Assembly: GCA_946411985.1 (NCBI GenBank)
Contig: CAMKFY010000049.1
Coordinates: 1-6,795, forward strand
Direction of reading: 5' to 3'
From: an uncultured Clostridiaceae bacterium
Lineage (GTDB): Bacteria; Bacillota; Clostridia; Oscillospirales; Ruminococcaceae
DNA length: 6,795 bases
Part shown: positions 1 to 5,870 of the stretch, one piece after another
Numbering within the stretch: position 1 is the first letter of the stretch
Layout: every line of letters starts with the position of its first letter
The notes under the pieces: model-generated
Databases searched by the model: none
Told to the model about the DNA's origin: nothing
The model's input: only the letters and a program-made list of their open reading frames with translations
Translations under genes and position numbers: made by a program

Positions 1-58
1 AAGATTTAATAACTAACATTGCTAAAACTATACCTAACATCTTTATTTTTTTACTCAT
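1..58 (-). CDS. N-terminus of a paralogous membrane or secreted protein, cut by the window edge
   Basis: Only the first 19 codons are inside the window, starting at the ATG at 58. They read MSKKIKMLGIVLAMLVIKS: a short lysine-rich head followed by a hydrophobic stretch, as in a signal peptide or signal anchor. The start is supported by GGAGG at 75-71, 12 nt upstream. This spacing is somewhat long, but it is the same as in the neighbouring gene that starts at 951. The peptide aligns position by position with that neighbour (MSKQIKVFGLVLGVFLM), and the bases just before the ATG (TTTAAAT) are identical, so the two genes are very probably tandem paralogues. Whether this copy also carries Ltp-type repeats cannot be seen. 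No lipobox cysteine appears in the visible part. Confidence 0.7.
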   Translation of the reverse strand, partial: MSKKIKMLGIVLAMLVIKS

Positions 59-109
59 ATTTAAATTTAACCTCCATAAATTTTATATGTAAACATTAAA
101 CATATTTTG

Positions 110-143
110 CTACATTATACCAAATTTTTAATATATTTTACAA
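110..143 (-). promoter_or_regulatory. Extended -10 promoter of the edge-truncated paralogue
   Basis: On the minus strand there is a -10 box TATAAT at 119-114, preceded by TGG, which is the TGn extended -10 pattern. A weaker -35 box TTGTAA lies at 143-138, with an 18-nt spacer. The -10 lies 55 nt before the ATG at 58. The core at 134-110 matches the promoter of the upstream paralogue at 1032-1008 in 22 of 25 positions, which supports both predictions. This means the left-hand gene has its own promoter rather than depending on read-through from the Ltp-like gene. No convincing terminator hairpin is visible between that gene's stop at 157 and this promoter. Confidence 0.65.
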
Positions 144-156
144 CTTTTTTAACCTT

Positions 157-768
157 TTAATTTTTTCTCTTACTTAAAACAATGTTAACAGCGTTTTCAG
201 CTTGCTCTTTTGTAAATTTTTTATTTCTTAGCTGATTTATTATTTTTTGCTTTGAAAAATTATTGCCAGCTACGTAACTCTCAGCCTGCTTTAATACCTG
301 TTCGTTCCAATCTACTTTCCCAGCGCTTTCCAATCTGCTTACAGCTCTATTTGCTTGGTCTTTTGTAAATTTATTAAACTGTAGCCTATTTAGCAAACCT
401 TCCCTAGAAAGGCAAAAATAACACAAATAGTTTTCAGCTGCTTTAAACGCCTGCTCATCCCAATCTACATTTTTATGCTTATCTAAAGTTTGCACAGCGT
501 TATTAGCTTGCTTATTTGTAAATTTTTCAAGCTTCAACCTATCTATCAAACCATGTTTAGAAAAACCAGATTTATTTAAATAGTTTTCAGCTGCTCTTAA
601 TGCTTGTTCATCCCAAATTTCTGGCTTTTCAACTTCTAACTTTTGCACAACTCTATTAATTTGCTCATCTTTAAATTTGTTGAATTTTAAACGGTTTATT
701 AAACCATCTCTAGAAAAGCTAGATTCGCTCAAATAGTTTTTTGCTGCTTTTAATGCCTGCTCATTCAA
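157..768 (-). repeat. Four tandem 153-bp coding repeats
   Basis: The last 612 bp of the Ltp-like gene divide into four consecutive units of 153 bp (768-616, 615-463, 462-310, 309-157), each encoding one 51-residue domain. The last unit ends exactly with the stop codon. Similarity shows in the DNA as well as the protein. Near the head of units 2, 3 and 4 the plus strand carries variants of GTTCATCCCAA, and units 2 and 3 share AAATAGTTTTCAGCTGCT. There are no in-frame gaps between units. The array looks like an intragenic tandem duplication that has since diverged, not a CRISPR or intergenic repeat. Confidence 0.8.
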
Positions 769-951
769 ATCTGATTTTTCAATATCACTCAATGAGCTCC
801 CGTTAGCAGGAACGCTAACGTTATTATATACGTCTGCTCTTTTATAATTTTCTATGTTTTGTTGTGCTGGCTTTTTAAATATATAAACTAGAAAATATAC
901 CATGAGAAAAACTCCTAAAACCAAACCAAACACTTTTATTTGTTTGCTCAT
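157..951 (-). CDS. Membrane-anchored protein with four Ltp-type (host cell surface-exposed lipoprotein) repeats
   Basis: The protein has 264 residues. Residues 1-6 are a short basic head, residues 7-25 (VFGLVLGVFLMVYFLVYIF) form one membrane segment, and KK follows, so the rest is probably outside the cell. After a linker come four repeats with a period of exactly 51 residues, starting at about 62, 113, 164 and 215. Each has the form W/L-N/D-EQ-A-x3-A-x-NYL...FS..G-LI-RL...FT..QA-AV. This matches the Ltp-type domain (Pfam Lipoprotein_Ltp, PF07553), known from the Streptococcus phage TP-J34 exclusion lipoprotein and many Firmicutes surface proteins. Unlike true Ltp there is no lipobox cysteine, so anchoring would be by the uncleaved N-terminal helix. 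The third repeat has an odd CYFC (C177, C180). The ATG at 951 is preferred over the upstream in-frame TTG at 969, because GGAG at 967-964 then serves as the ribosome-binding site, as in the paralogue. The family call is good; the function is unknown. Confidence 0.8.
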   Translation of the reverse strand: MSKQIKVFGLVLGVFLMVYFLVYIFKKPAQQNIENYKRADVYNNVSVPANGSSLSDIEKSDLNEQALKAAKNYLSESSFSRDGLINRLKFNKFKDEQINRVVQKLEVEKPEIWDEQALRAAENYLNKSGFSKHGLIDRLKLEKFTNKQANNAVQTLDKHKNVDWDEQAFKAAENYLCYFCLSREGLLNRLQFNKFTKDQANRAVSRLESAGKVDWNEQVLKQAESYVAGNNFSKQKIINQLRNKKFTKEQAENAVNIVLSKRKN

Positions 952-1007
952 ATTTAAATTCAACTCCAATTAAATTTTAATATAAACCAAATAACACCAA
1001 TAATAAC

Positions 1008-1040
1008 CTTCATTATAACAAATTTCTAATATGCTTTCAA
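1008..1040 (-). promoter_or_regulatory. Extended -10 promoter of the Ltp-repeat gene
   Basis: On the minus strand, -35 TTGAAA (1040-1035), a 17-nt spacer and -10 TATAAT (1017-1012) preceded by TGT form a strong sigma-A-type promoter with an extended -10. The -10 lies 60 nt before the ATG at 951, giving a predicted leader of roughly 50 nt. The core at 1032-1008 is nearly identical to the promoter of the neighbouring paralogue at 134-110. Its position means the Ltp-like gene can be transcribed independently of sbcC. Confidence 0.75.
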
Positions 1041-1055
1041 AATATGTTTTCAAAA
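1030..1055. repeat. Tandem 13-bp direct repeat over the -35 region
   Basis: Two adjacent 13-bp units, TATGCTTTCAAAA (1030-1042) and TATGTTTTCAAAA (1043-1055), differ at one position. On the minus strand each contains TTGAAA. The downstream copy supplies the -35 box of the Ltp-gene promoter and the upstream copy lies 13 bp further back. It could be a regulator-binding site or a simple slippage duplication; sequence alone does not decide. Confidence 0.5.
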
Positions 1056-1110
1056 TTTTATAGTTTAATTTATTTTTATTTATGCGCCTAATATTCACAT
1101 TATTCCTAAA

Positions 1111-1141
1111 ATAAGGCTGTTATAATACATTATAAGGCAGC
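1111..1141. repeat. AT-rich stem-loop downstream of sbcC, possible weak terminator
   Basis: An inverted repeat spans 1116-1141: GCTG, TTATAAT, AC, ATTATAA, GG, CAGC. That is a 7-bp inner stem plus a 4-bp outer stem with a GG bulge, beginning about 45 nt after the sbcC stop. In the direction of sbcC transcription it is followed by CTTATTTT, a poor U-tract, so termination would be weak. The same stretch holds a near-perfect 9-bp direct repeat, ATAAGGCTG (1111-1119) and ATAAGGCAG (1132-1140), 21 bp apart. A terminator is the most ordinary reading; an operator is the alternative. Confidence 0.35.
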
Positions 1142-1185
1142 AAGCATTACATTTTGCGCTTAATTTTAAACAAGCAAAAAATAAA

Positions 1186-4113
1186 TTAAATTATAAGCTT
1201 TAAATTACTGCCATTGGCACTTTTTTTTACATTTATTTGCGCTTTTATTTTAGTTTTCAAATCTGCTATATGAGAGATTAGGCCTATCTGCCTGCCAAAT
1301 TTATTTAGGTTTGTGAGGCATGAAACAACACTATCTAAATATCCAACATCCAAATTTCCAAACCCTTCATCTATTAGCATTGTGCCAAGCTCCACGCCAC
1401 CACATTTATAAGATACGCTACTGCAAAGCCCTAAGCAAAGTGCCAAAGAAGCTGCAAAAGTTTCGCCGCCAGACAAAGTGTTTACAGGCCTTATTTTCCC
1501 GCTGTAAACGTCAAAAATATTAAAATCTAAACTGCATTGGCTCCCATTAAACGGTGAAAAGCTATACCGGCCATTGGTGGCCTTTTTTAGCCACTCATTA
1601 GCAAAATATAAAACCTCATTTAAACACGAAGTAAGAACATATTTTTCAAAACCTATTCTCTTGCGGCTGCCTTTTGCCACCTCACTTAAAAGGTTTGCCA
1701 CAGCGAAACGTTCTTCTAATTTTTTAATATCTGCTAAGTTTTTGTCTATATCGTTAAGGCAATTTTTATTTAAAATTAAACGATTATAAATTTTCTTTTC
1801 TCTAAGTGTTAAGCTCTTTTGAACTAATACCATGTCTTGCTTTTCTTTTAAAATGCCGTTAACATCGTAATCTTCAGAATAATTTAAATGTTTTTCTATA
1901 GATTTAATTTCAAGCTCACATTTTTCTATTTCTTTTAAAATTTCTTCGCTATTTTTAACAAATTCTTTTACTGCATCTAAATCTTTTAATATATCAGAAA
2001 ACTCATCTAAACTCAGGCCAGCATTTTTAAGCTTTAAAAAAAATTCTGCCCTCACTTTATTTTTATAACCTTTAACATCTTTAAAACTATCTTTTAAAGA
2101 TTCATATTTCCCAACTAACTTATTTAAAATTTTCTCCGAATTAGAAATTCTGCCTTGTATGCGTTTTATTTCATTTTTACTACTACTAACTTTTAATTTA
2201 ATAGTTTCACCATATTTTAATAACTTTTCCTTTTTCCTTAATTCTTGCGGTATATTTTTTAAAAAATTATTAATTTGCTTTTCTATGCTCTCAATATTTG
2301 TTTTAGCTTCTTGCTTTTTAATTTTTATGTTTGAAATAGCCAAGTTATAGTCTTCATTAATATTTATTTGCACTTTATTTTTAAGCTTTGTAACCTCTAT
2401 TTTAAATAAATCTTCCTTCTCTTTTTGCTGTTTAAAACCAATCTTTAAAAATTGTTCTATGCTATTTATGCTCTCAAAAACGCCGCCTGGTATGCCCTCT
2501 TCTTTTAAACTCTTTAGTATGTTTTCTATCTCTTTTTTTAAAGATGAAGCGTAATCTTTTTCTTTAAACAATTCTTTTCTTACGCTCTCAATTTCCTTTT
2601 TAGTAACAATTTTTGAGCCACTATTTTTTTTTCTTGGTGCTGGGTGCGCCAAAGAACCGCATACGGGGCACGGCATTTTTTCTTTTAAATTTTTAGCTAA
2701 AAAGTATGCCTGCTGCTCATAAAAAGCTCTACAAAGCTCTAGATATTTAAAATTTAAATTTTCAATTTTTTGCTGCAACACTTCATATTCATTTTTATAT
2801 TTAATAAGCGTTTCAAAATTATAATTTCGTTGTGCCAAATTATTAATATCTAACTTTTTAGCCTGCAGCTCTTTTATTATTTCTAAATTTTTTAGCTCTT
2901 CTTGAAATTTTGAAAGCTCTCGTTTAAAATAAACATTTTTTTTATGTAATTGCTCTGCACAGTTAAAACTATTTTCTAAAACTAAAAAATTATTATGCAT
3001 TTTGTTTAATTCATCTAATTCTTTTTGTAAAATATTTAACTTTAATTGGCCTTTCAAAGCTTCTTTATTTTTAGTTTCTTCATTTCTTAATTTGTTCTTT
3101 AAAATTTTTAAATGCCTATATTTTTTATTATATTCAACTAGTTTATCTTGCCAAATATTATAATATATTTCAACATTTTCTATGCTACTTAGAAGTTTAC
3201 GTTTTTTTTCAACTTCTTCTACATTTGGCTTTTTTAAATTCAAATTTTCTAAATTCTTCTTCAAACGTTGCACTTCATTTTTTTTATGCTGTTGCTCATA
3301 CGCAATTTTCAAAGACACCTCTAAATGCTGAATTGCCAAATTAACATCTTTAATTTCTAACTCCAACCCCTTAAGGCATTGCTCATCTTTTAAATTTTGC
3401 TTTGAAAAAATATCTAACCGTTCAGCAAATCTAACATCGCTCCCCACCGGCATAAAATCTTCTGCTACAACAAAATTATCTATTTTTTTTAAATTTTCAG
3501 CATATTTATAGTCATATTCCTTTTTTATATTTTGCTTTTCTTCAAAAAATTTTACAGCCACATTCTCATAAATTTTAGTATCAAAAATTTTTCTAAATGT
3601 GTTTGCCTGCTCTTCACCTTTTTCTGTTAAAAGTTTTTGAAATTGGCCTTGTGGCAACATAATAAGCTTATTAAAATTATATTTATCTACCCCTAAAACA
3701 TTGTTAACAATAATATTGTTTATATCTTTTAAGTTGGTGTTTATTTTGCCATCTGGCATTATTAGCTCAGCTGAATGCTTTTTTAGCTTTAGCCCCTCTC
3801 CCTTAGATTTTAACACCATCTGGTCGGGCTGGCGCGTAATAGAATATGTTTTGCCACTAACCTCAAACTGCAGCTCAACAAAACACAAATTTGTGGAGCT
3901 TGCTAAATCACTCTTTAAAGTTTTAACGTCTTTCCTTTGCCCGCTCACGTCGCCATAAAGCGCAAAAGATATGGCATCAAATATTGTAGTTTTGCCAGCG
4001 CCCGTGGCTCCTGTTATTAAAAATAGGTTCTCATTTTCAAATAAAGTAAAATCTATATCCTGCTCTTTAACATATGGCCCAAACGCACAAAACCTTAACC
4101 TTTTTAACTTCAT
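1186..4113 (-). CDS. sbcC: Exonuclease subunit SbcC (Rad50-like SMC-family ATPase)
   Basis: The product has 975 residues, within the usual range for Firmicutes SbcC. Visible parts in order: an N-terminal ATPase half starting MKLKRLRFCAFGPY, Walker A GATGAGKT at 35-42, and the Q-loop LPQGQF near 153-158. Then come two long Lys/Glu/Leu-rich coiled-coil arms (about 190-480 and 500-800) flanking the zinc hook CPVCG (C482, C485). The C-terminal ATPase half has the ABC signature LSGGE (880-884), Walker B MLIDE with catalytic D915/E916, the D-loop GNLD, and the H-loop residue H948. With SbcD it forms the cytoplasmic SbcCD complex, an ATP-regulated nuclease that cleaves DNA hairpins and processes protein-blocked or broken ends. 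The start ATG has GAGGG at 4125-4121 with a 7-nt spacing. A minimal ATG-TAG pair sits directly in front of the start codon. The usual tight coupling to sbcD is absent: about 570 bp separate the genes. Confidence 0.97.
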   Translation of the reverse strand: MKLKRLRFCAFGPYVKEQDIDFTLFENENLFLITGATGAGKTTIFDAISFALYGDVSGQRKDVKTLKSDLASSTNLCFVELQFEVSGKTYSITRQPDQMVLKSKGEGLKLKKHSAELIMPDGKINTNLKDINNIIVNNVLGVDKYNFNKLIMLPQGQFQKLLTEKGEEQANTFRKIFDTKIYENVAVKFFEEKQNIKKEYDYKYAENLKKIDNFVVAEDFMPVGSDVRFAERLDIFSKQNLKDEQCLKGLELEIKDVNLAIQHLEVSLKIAYEQQHKKNEVQRLKKNLENLNLKKPNVEEVEKKRKLLSSIENVEIYYNIWQDKLVEYNKKYRHLKILKNKLRNEETKNKEALKGQLKLNILQKELDELNKMHNNFLVLENSFNCAEQLHKKNVYFKRELSKFQEELKNLEIIKELQAKKLDINNLAQRNYNFETLIKYKNEYEVLQQKIENLNFKYLELCRAFYEQQAYFLAKNLKEKMPCPVCGSLAHPAPRKKNSGSKIVTKKEIESVRKELFKEKDYASSLKKEIENILKSLKEEGIPGGVFESINSIEQFLKIGFKQQKEKEDLFKIEVTKLKNKVQININEDYNLAISNIKIKKQEAKTNIESIEKQINNFLKNIPQELRKKEKLLKYGETIKLKVSSSKNEIKRIQGRISNSEKILNKLVGKYESLKDSFKDVKGYKNKVRAEFFLKLKNAGLSLDEFSDILKDLDAVKEFVKNSEEILKEIEKCELEIKSIEKHLNYSEDYDVNGILKEKQDMVLVQKSLTLREKKIYNRLILNKNCLNDIDKNLADIKKLEERFAVANLLSEVAKGSRKRIGFEKYVLTSCLNEVLYFANEWLKKATNGRYSFSPFNGSQCSLDFNIFDVYSGKIRPVNTLSGGETFAASLALCLGLCSSVSYKCGGVELGTMLIDEGFGNLDVGYLDSVVSCLTNLNKFGRQIGLISHIADLKTKIKAQINVKKSANGSNLKLII

Positions 4114-4359
4114 CTACATGCCCTCTTAAACAACATAACGTATAAGCAGTTTTAGTTAAACTTGCCCTATTGCCAAAACCTTATTATACAGTTATCCAAA
4201 TTTAAATTTCTATTTATTTCGTAATAACATAAAAAAATTTAATAAGCTAAATGTAAAATATCTATAATAAAACGGTCTTTATTTTAATTTAATATTGTGA
4301 CAAAACTTATAAAATAAATATTCGCATTATAATAATATTACTTTAATAATTTATATTTA
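4114..4359. other. Non-coding AT-rich spacer upstream of sbcC
   Basis: These 246 bp lie between the SEDS remnant and the sbcC start. No frame on either strand reads as a recognisable protein; stops are frequent. It holds the sbcC ribosome-binding site (GAGGG, 4125-4121), a possible -10 box for sbcC (see the separate entry), and an imperfect small hairpin in the predicted leader (about 4145-4166, GCAGTTTT/AAACTTGC on the plus strand). There is also a 9-bp palindrome TTGTGACAA on the plus strand near 4296-4304, whose role is unknown. The stretch looks like the eroded continuation of the gene fragment beside it plus the present sbcC leader. Confidence 0.5.
4183..4188 (-). promoter_or_regulatory. 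Possible -10 box of sbcC
   Basis: TATAAT on the minus strand at 4188-4183 lies 69 nt before the sbcC ATG and would give a leader of about 60 nt. Because sbcC is separated from sbcD by a gene remnant and a hairpin, it probably needs its own promoter, and this is the best-placed perfect -10. No good -35 box is found 16-18 nt upstream (TAGAAA/AGAAAT only), and the TG extension is out of register by one base. The AT-richness of the region makes chance TATAAT matches common. Confidence 0.35.
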
Positions 4360-4617
4360 TTAAAATTTAAAATAGAGTAGGCTTATATAAATGTTTATGA
4401 ACACTAAGCACATATATGCGGAAACAATACTAAAGCCTACAGCACTTAAAAACGGCAATGGAATACCAATTATAGGTAGCACACAAAGAACCATGCCAAT
4501 ATTAATAGCTGCTTGGAAAAACATCATAGCAAAAACACAAACACATATTAAGAGCCATAAATTGTCTTTTGCATTATTTGCTATTTGGAGTATGCAAAGA
4601 CGATATATAATATCTAT
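4360..4617 (-). pseudogene. Remnant of a SEDS-family gene (FtsW/RodA/SpoVE-type), C-terminal end only
   Basis: The minus strand from 4617 to the TAA at 4362-4360 encodes 85 residues that match the C-terminus of SEDS peptidoglycan glycosyltransferases. Recognisable parts are YRLCILQIANNAKD (residues 5-18), QAAINIGMV (35-43) and LPIIGIPLPFLS (47-58), two hydrophobic membrane segments, and a natural-looking C-terminal end. In intact family members these correspond to R-L-IA...A-D, Q--iNigvv and LP-TGIPLPFvSyGGss. Here the last motif is degenerate (SAVGFS instead of SYGGSS). The fragment is not a working gene: the frame is closed upstream by TAG at 4620-4618 and TAA at 4659-4657, there is no start codon with a ribosome-binding site, and about 300 upstream residues are missing. 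Intact SEDS proteins are integral membrane enzymes of cell elongation, division or sporulation. It lies in the gap between sbcD and sbcC. Which SEDS subfamily it came from cannot be told. Confidence 0.8.
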
Positions 4618-4640
4618 CTATATTATAAAAGTATTCAAAC

Positions 4641-4665
4641 AGTATATAATGTGGCATTATATACT
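4641..4665. terminator. Perfect 11-bp inverted repeat after sbcD, possible terminator
   Basis: AGTATATAATG (4641-4651), a 3-bp loop TGG, and CATTATATACT (4655-4665) form a perfect 11-bp stem beginning 15 nt after the sbcD stop. In the direction of sbcD transcription the bases after it (GTTTGAATACTTTT) make a poor U-tract. On the plus strand AAATTTTT follows. It may act as a weak terminator or as an mRNA 3'-end stabiliser for sbcD. It sits where the upstream part of the SEDS frame would be, so it may also mark the junction of the rearrangement. A cloverleaf or tRNA-like structure is not possible. Confidence 0.45.
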
Positions 4666-4679
4666 AAATTTTTAAAATT

Positions 4680-5804
4680 TCATGTTATATCATCGTTGTC
4701 TACCTTACTTAACACATTTTTTAGCAAATCTTTTTCTAATACGTTCATATTTCTGCCAACAACAGCATTATAAAATTCTTCAAACAACATATCTATTGGC
4801 TTTTCCCTACTAACTTTAAAATTGTCACAGCCTTTAATATTTATATTGCTGTATGAAATTTCTAGTATGTTTGGCATATTTTGTTTCAACCTGCTGTATG
4901 GGTCTATAACAAAACTCTCATCAGTTAACCTTACAGAAACGAAATTATCTGTTTTTATATTTAATAAATTTTTAAAATTATCTTCTTTTATTATTAAATC
5001 TCTTTTAGGCTCCACAAATATGTGTTCTATTTTTATATTATCTTTATCTTTAATATCTAATAAAATTAACCGTTTTTCGTGGCTTGCCTCGCTAACAGAA
5101 TATTTAAGTGGCGAGCCGCAATAAAAACCATTAACACCAGCACGTTGAAACCCATGCAGATGCCCTAACGCAACATACGAAAAATATTTAAATCTTTTTA
5201 AATTAGCAACGTCTAAACCCCCTATTGCTAATTCAGAATCACAATAATTTAAACTCCCATTTTCTCCTAAAAATAAACCATGAGCACAAAGTATGTTCAC
5301 GTCACATTTAGCAATATTTTTTATTTTGTTCTCATATATAAGCTCTGCAGCTACATCAAAACTTGTAATTTTCCTATCTTTAAATGCTTCTTTAACAGCA
5401 GCAATACTAATAAATGGAAATAATGTTACACCAACAGAAAAAGGCATTGTTTTTAATATAACATTCCGTATATCTTTCAAATTTGTAGATATTATTAAAC
5501 CAGATTTTTCTAATAATTTGGAAGAAAAGCCCAATTTTTCAGGCGAATCGTGATTTCCAGCTATTAATAACACTGTTTTTTTTAACTCTAACACCACCTT
5601 GCATAAAAACTCATCTAACAATCCAACACAAGCTGCAGATGGTGACGCGGTGTTATATATATCTCCCGACACTATTAAAACGTCTACATTCTCTTTAGTT
5701 AGTACGTCTACTAACCAATTTAAAAAATACGCCTGATCTTCTAGCAAACTATATCCGTTTAAAAACCTGCCTATATGCCAATCTGACGTGTGTATTATTC
5801 TCAA
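4680..5804 (-). CDS. sbcD: Exonuclease subunit SbcD (Mre11-like metallophosphoesterase)
   Basis: The product has 374 residues, a normal SbcD length. Metal-ligand motifs of the calcineurin-like phosphoesterase fold are in order: DWH (D8, H10), GDIYN (D48), GNHD (N84, H85), H175 in the strand LCAHG, and GHLHG (H215, H217), followed by the family's YCGSPLKYS. Residues after about 250 form the SbcD capping/C-terminal region, which binds SbcC. It supplies the Mn-dependent nuclease activity of SbcCD. The start is set at the TTG at 5804, giving MRIIHTSDWH as in other SbcD proteins, with GGAG at 5816-5813 and 8 nt spacing. The alternative GTG at 5813 overlaps that ribosome-binding site and is unlikely. 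The gene is 66 bp downstream of the solute-binding-like gene and, unusually, is separated from sbcC by a decayed gene fragment. Confidence 0.96.
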   Translation of the reverse strand: MRIIHTSDWHIGRFLNGYSLLEDQAYFLNWLVDVLTKENVDVLIVSGDIYNTASPSAACVGLLDEFLCKVVLELKKTVLLIAGNHDSPEKLGFSSKLLEKSGLIISTNLKDIRNVILKTMPFSVGVTLFPFISIAAVKEAFKDRKITSFDVAAELIYENKIKNIAKCDVNILCAHGLFLGENGSLNYCDSELAIGGLDVANLKRFKYFSYVALGHLHGFQRAGVNGFYCGSPLKYSVSEASHEKRLILLDIKDKDNIKIEHIFVEPKRDLIIKEDNFKNLLNIKTDNFVSVRLTDESFVIDPYSRLKQNMPNILEISYSNINIKGCDNFKVSREKPIDMLFEEFYNAVVGRNMNVLEKDLLKNVLSKVDNDDIT

Positions 5805-5840
5805 TTTAAACACTCCGCATTAAATATTAAATATAATAAT

Positions 5841-5869
5841 ATTATAACTTAAAGCTATTTAAAAGCTAT
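5841..5869 (-). promoter_or_regulatory. Possible sbcD promoter region with a short direct repeat
   Basis: TATAAT on the minus strand at 5846-5841 is 36 nt before the TTG start of sbcD and upstream of its GGAG site, a workable position for a -10 box. No clear -35 is present. The place where one would sit is covered by two copies of AAAGCTAT (plus strand 5851-5858 and 5862-5869), 11 bp apart, or about one helical turn. That could be a regulator site or chance in an AT-rich spacer. No good terminator separates the preceding gene, so read-through into sbcD is also possible. Confidence 0.3.
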
Positions 5870-5870
5870 A

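Noticed and set aside
157..768. Regularly spaced repeats that might suggest a CRISPR array
   Set aside because: The 153-bp units are contiguous, diverged and encode an in-frame protein repeat; there are no short identical repeats separated by unique spacers.
952..969. Upstream TTG at 969 as the start of the Ltp-like protein
   Set aside because: Using it would consume the GGAG ribosome-binding site; the ATG at 951 has the same layout as the paralogous gene.
1121..1126. Plus-strand TATAAT with TGT extension as a promoter
   Set aside because: There is no acceptable -35 box and no plus-strand gene downstream; the sequence is part of an inverted repeat.
4296..4304. TTGTGACAA palindrome as a redox-regulator (Rex) site
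   Set aside because: The known Rex operator has TTGTGA and TCACAA half-sites separated by about six bases; here the halves are collapsed into nine bases.
4360..4617. A functional small membrane protein instead of a pseudogene
   Set aside because: No start codon with a ribosome-binding site lies ahead of the conserved part, the frame is closed by stops, and the SYGGSS-equivalent motif is degenerate.
4391..4675. Plus-strand open frame of 94 codons in the sbcD-sbcC gap
   Set aside because: It is antisense to the SEDS remnant, whose minus-strand translation has clear family motifs. The plus-strand frame has no ribosome-binding site and no recognisable motif.
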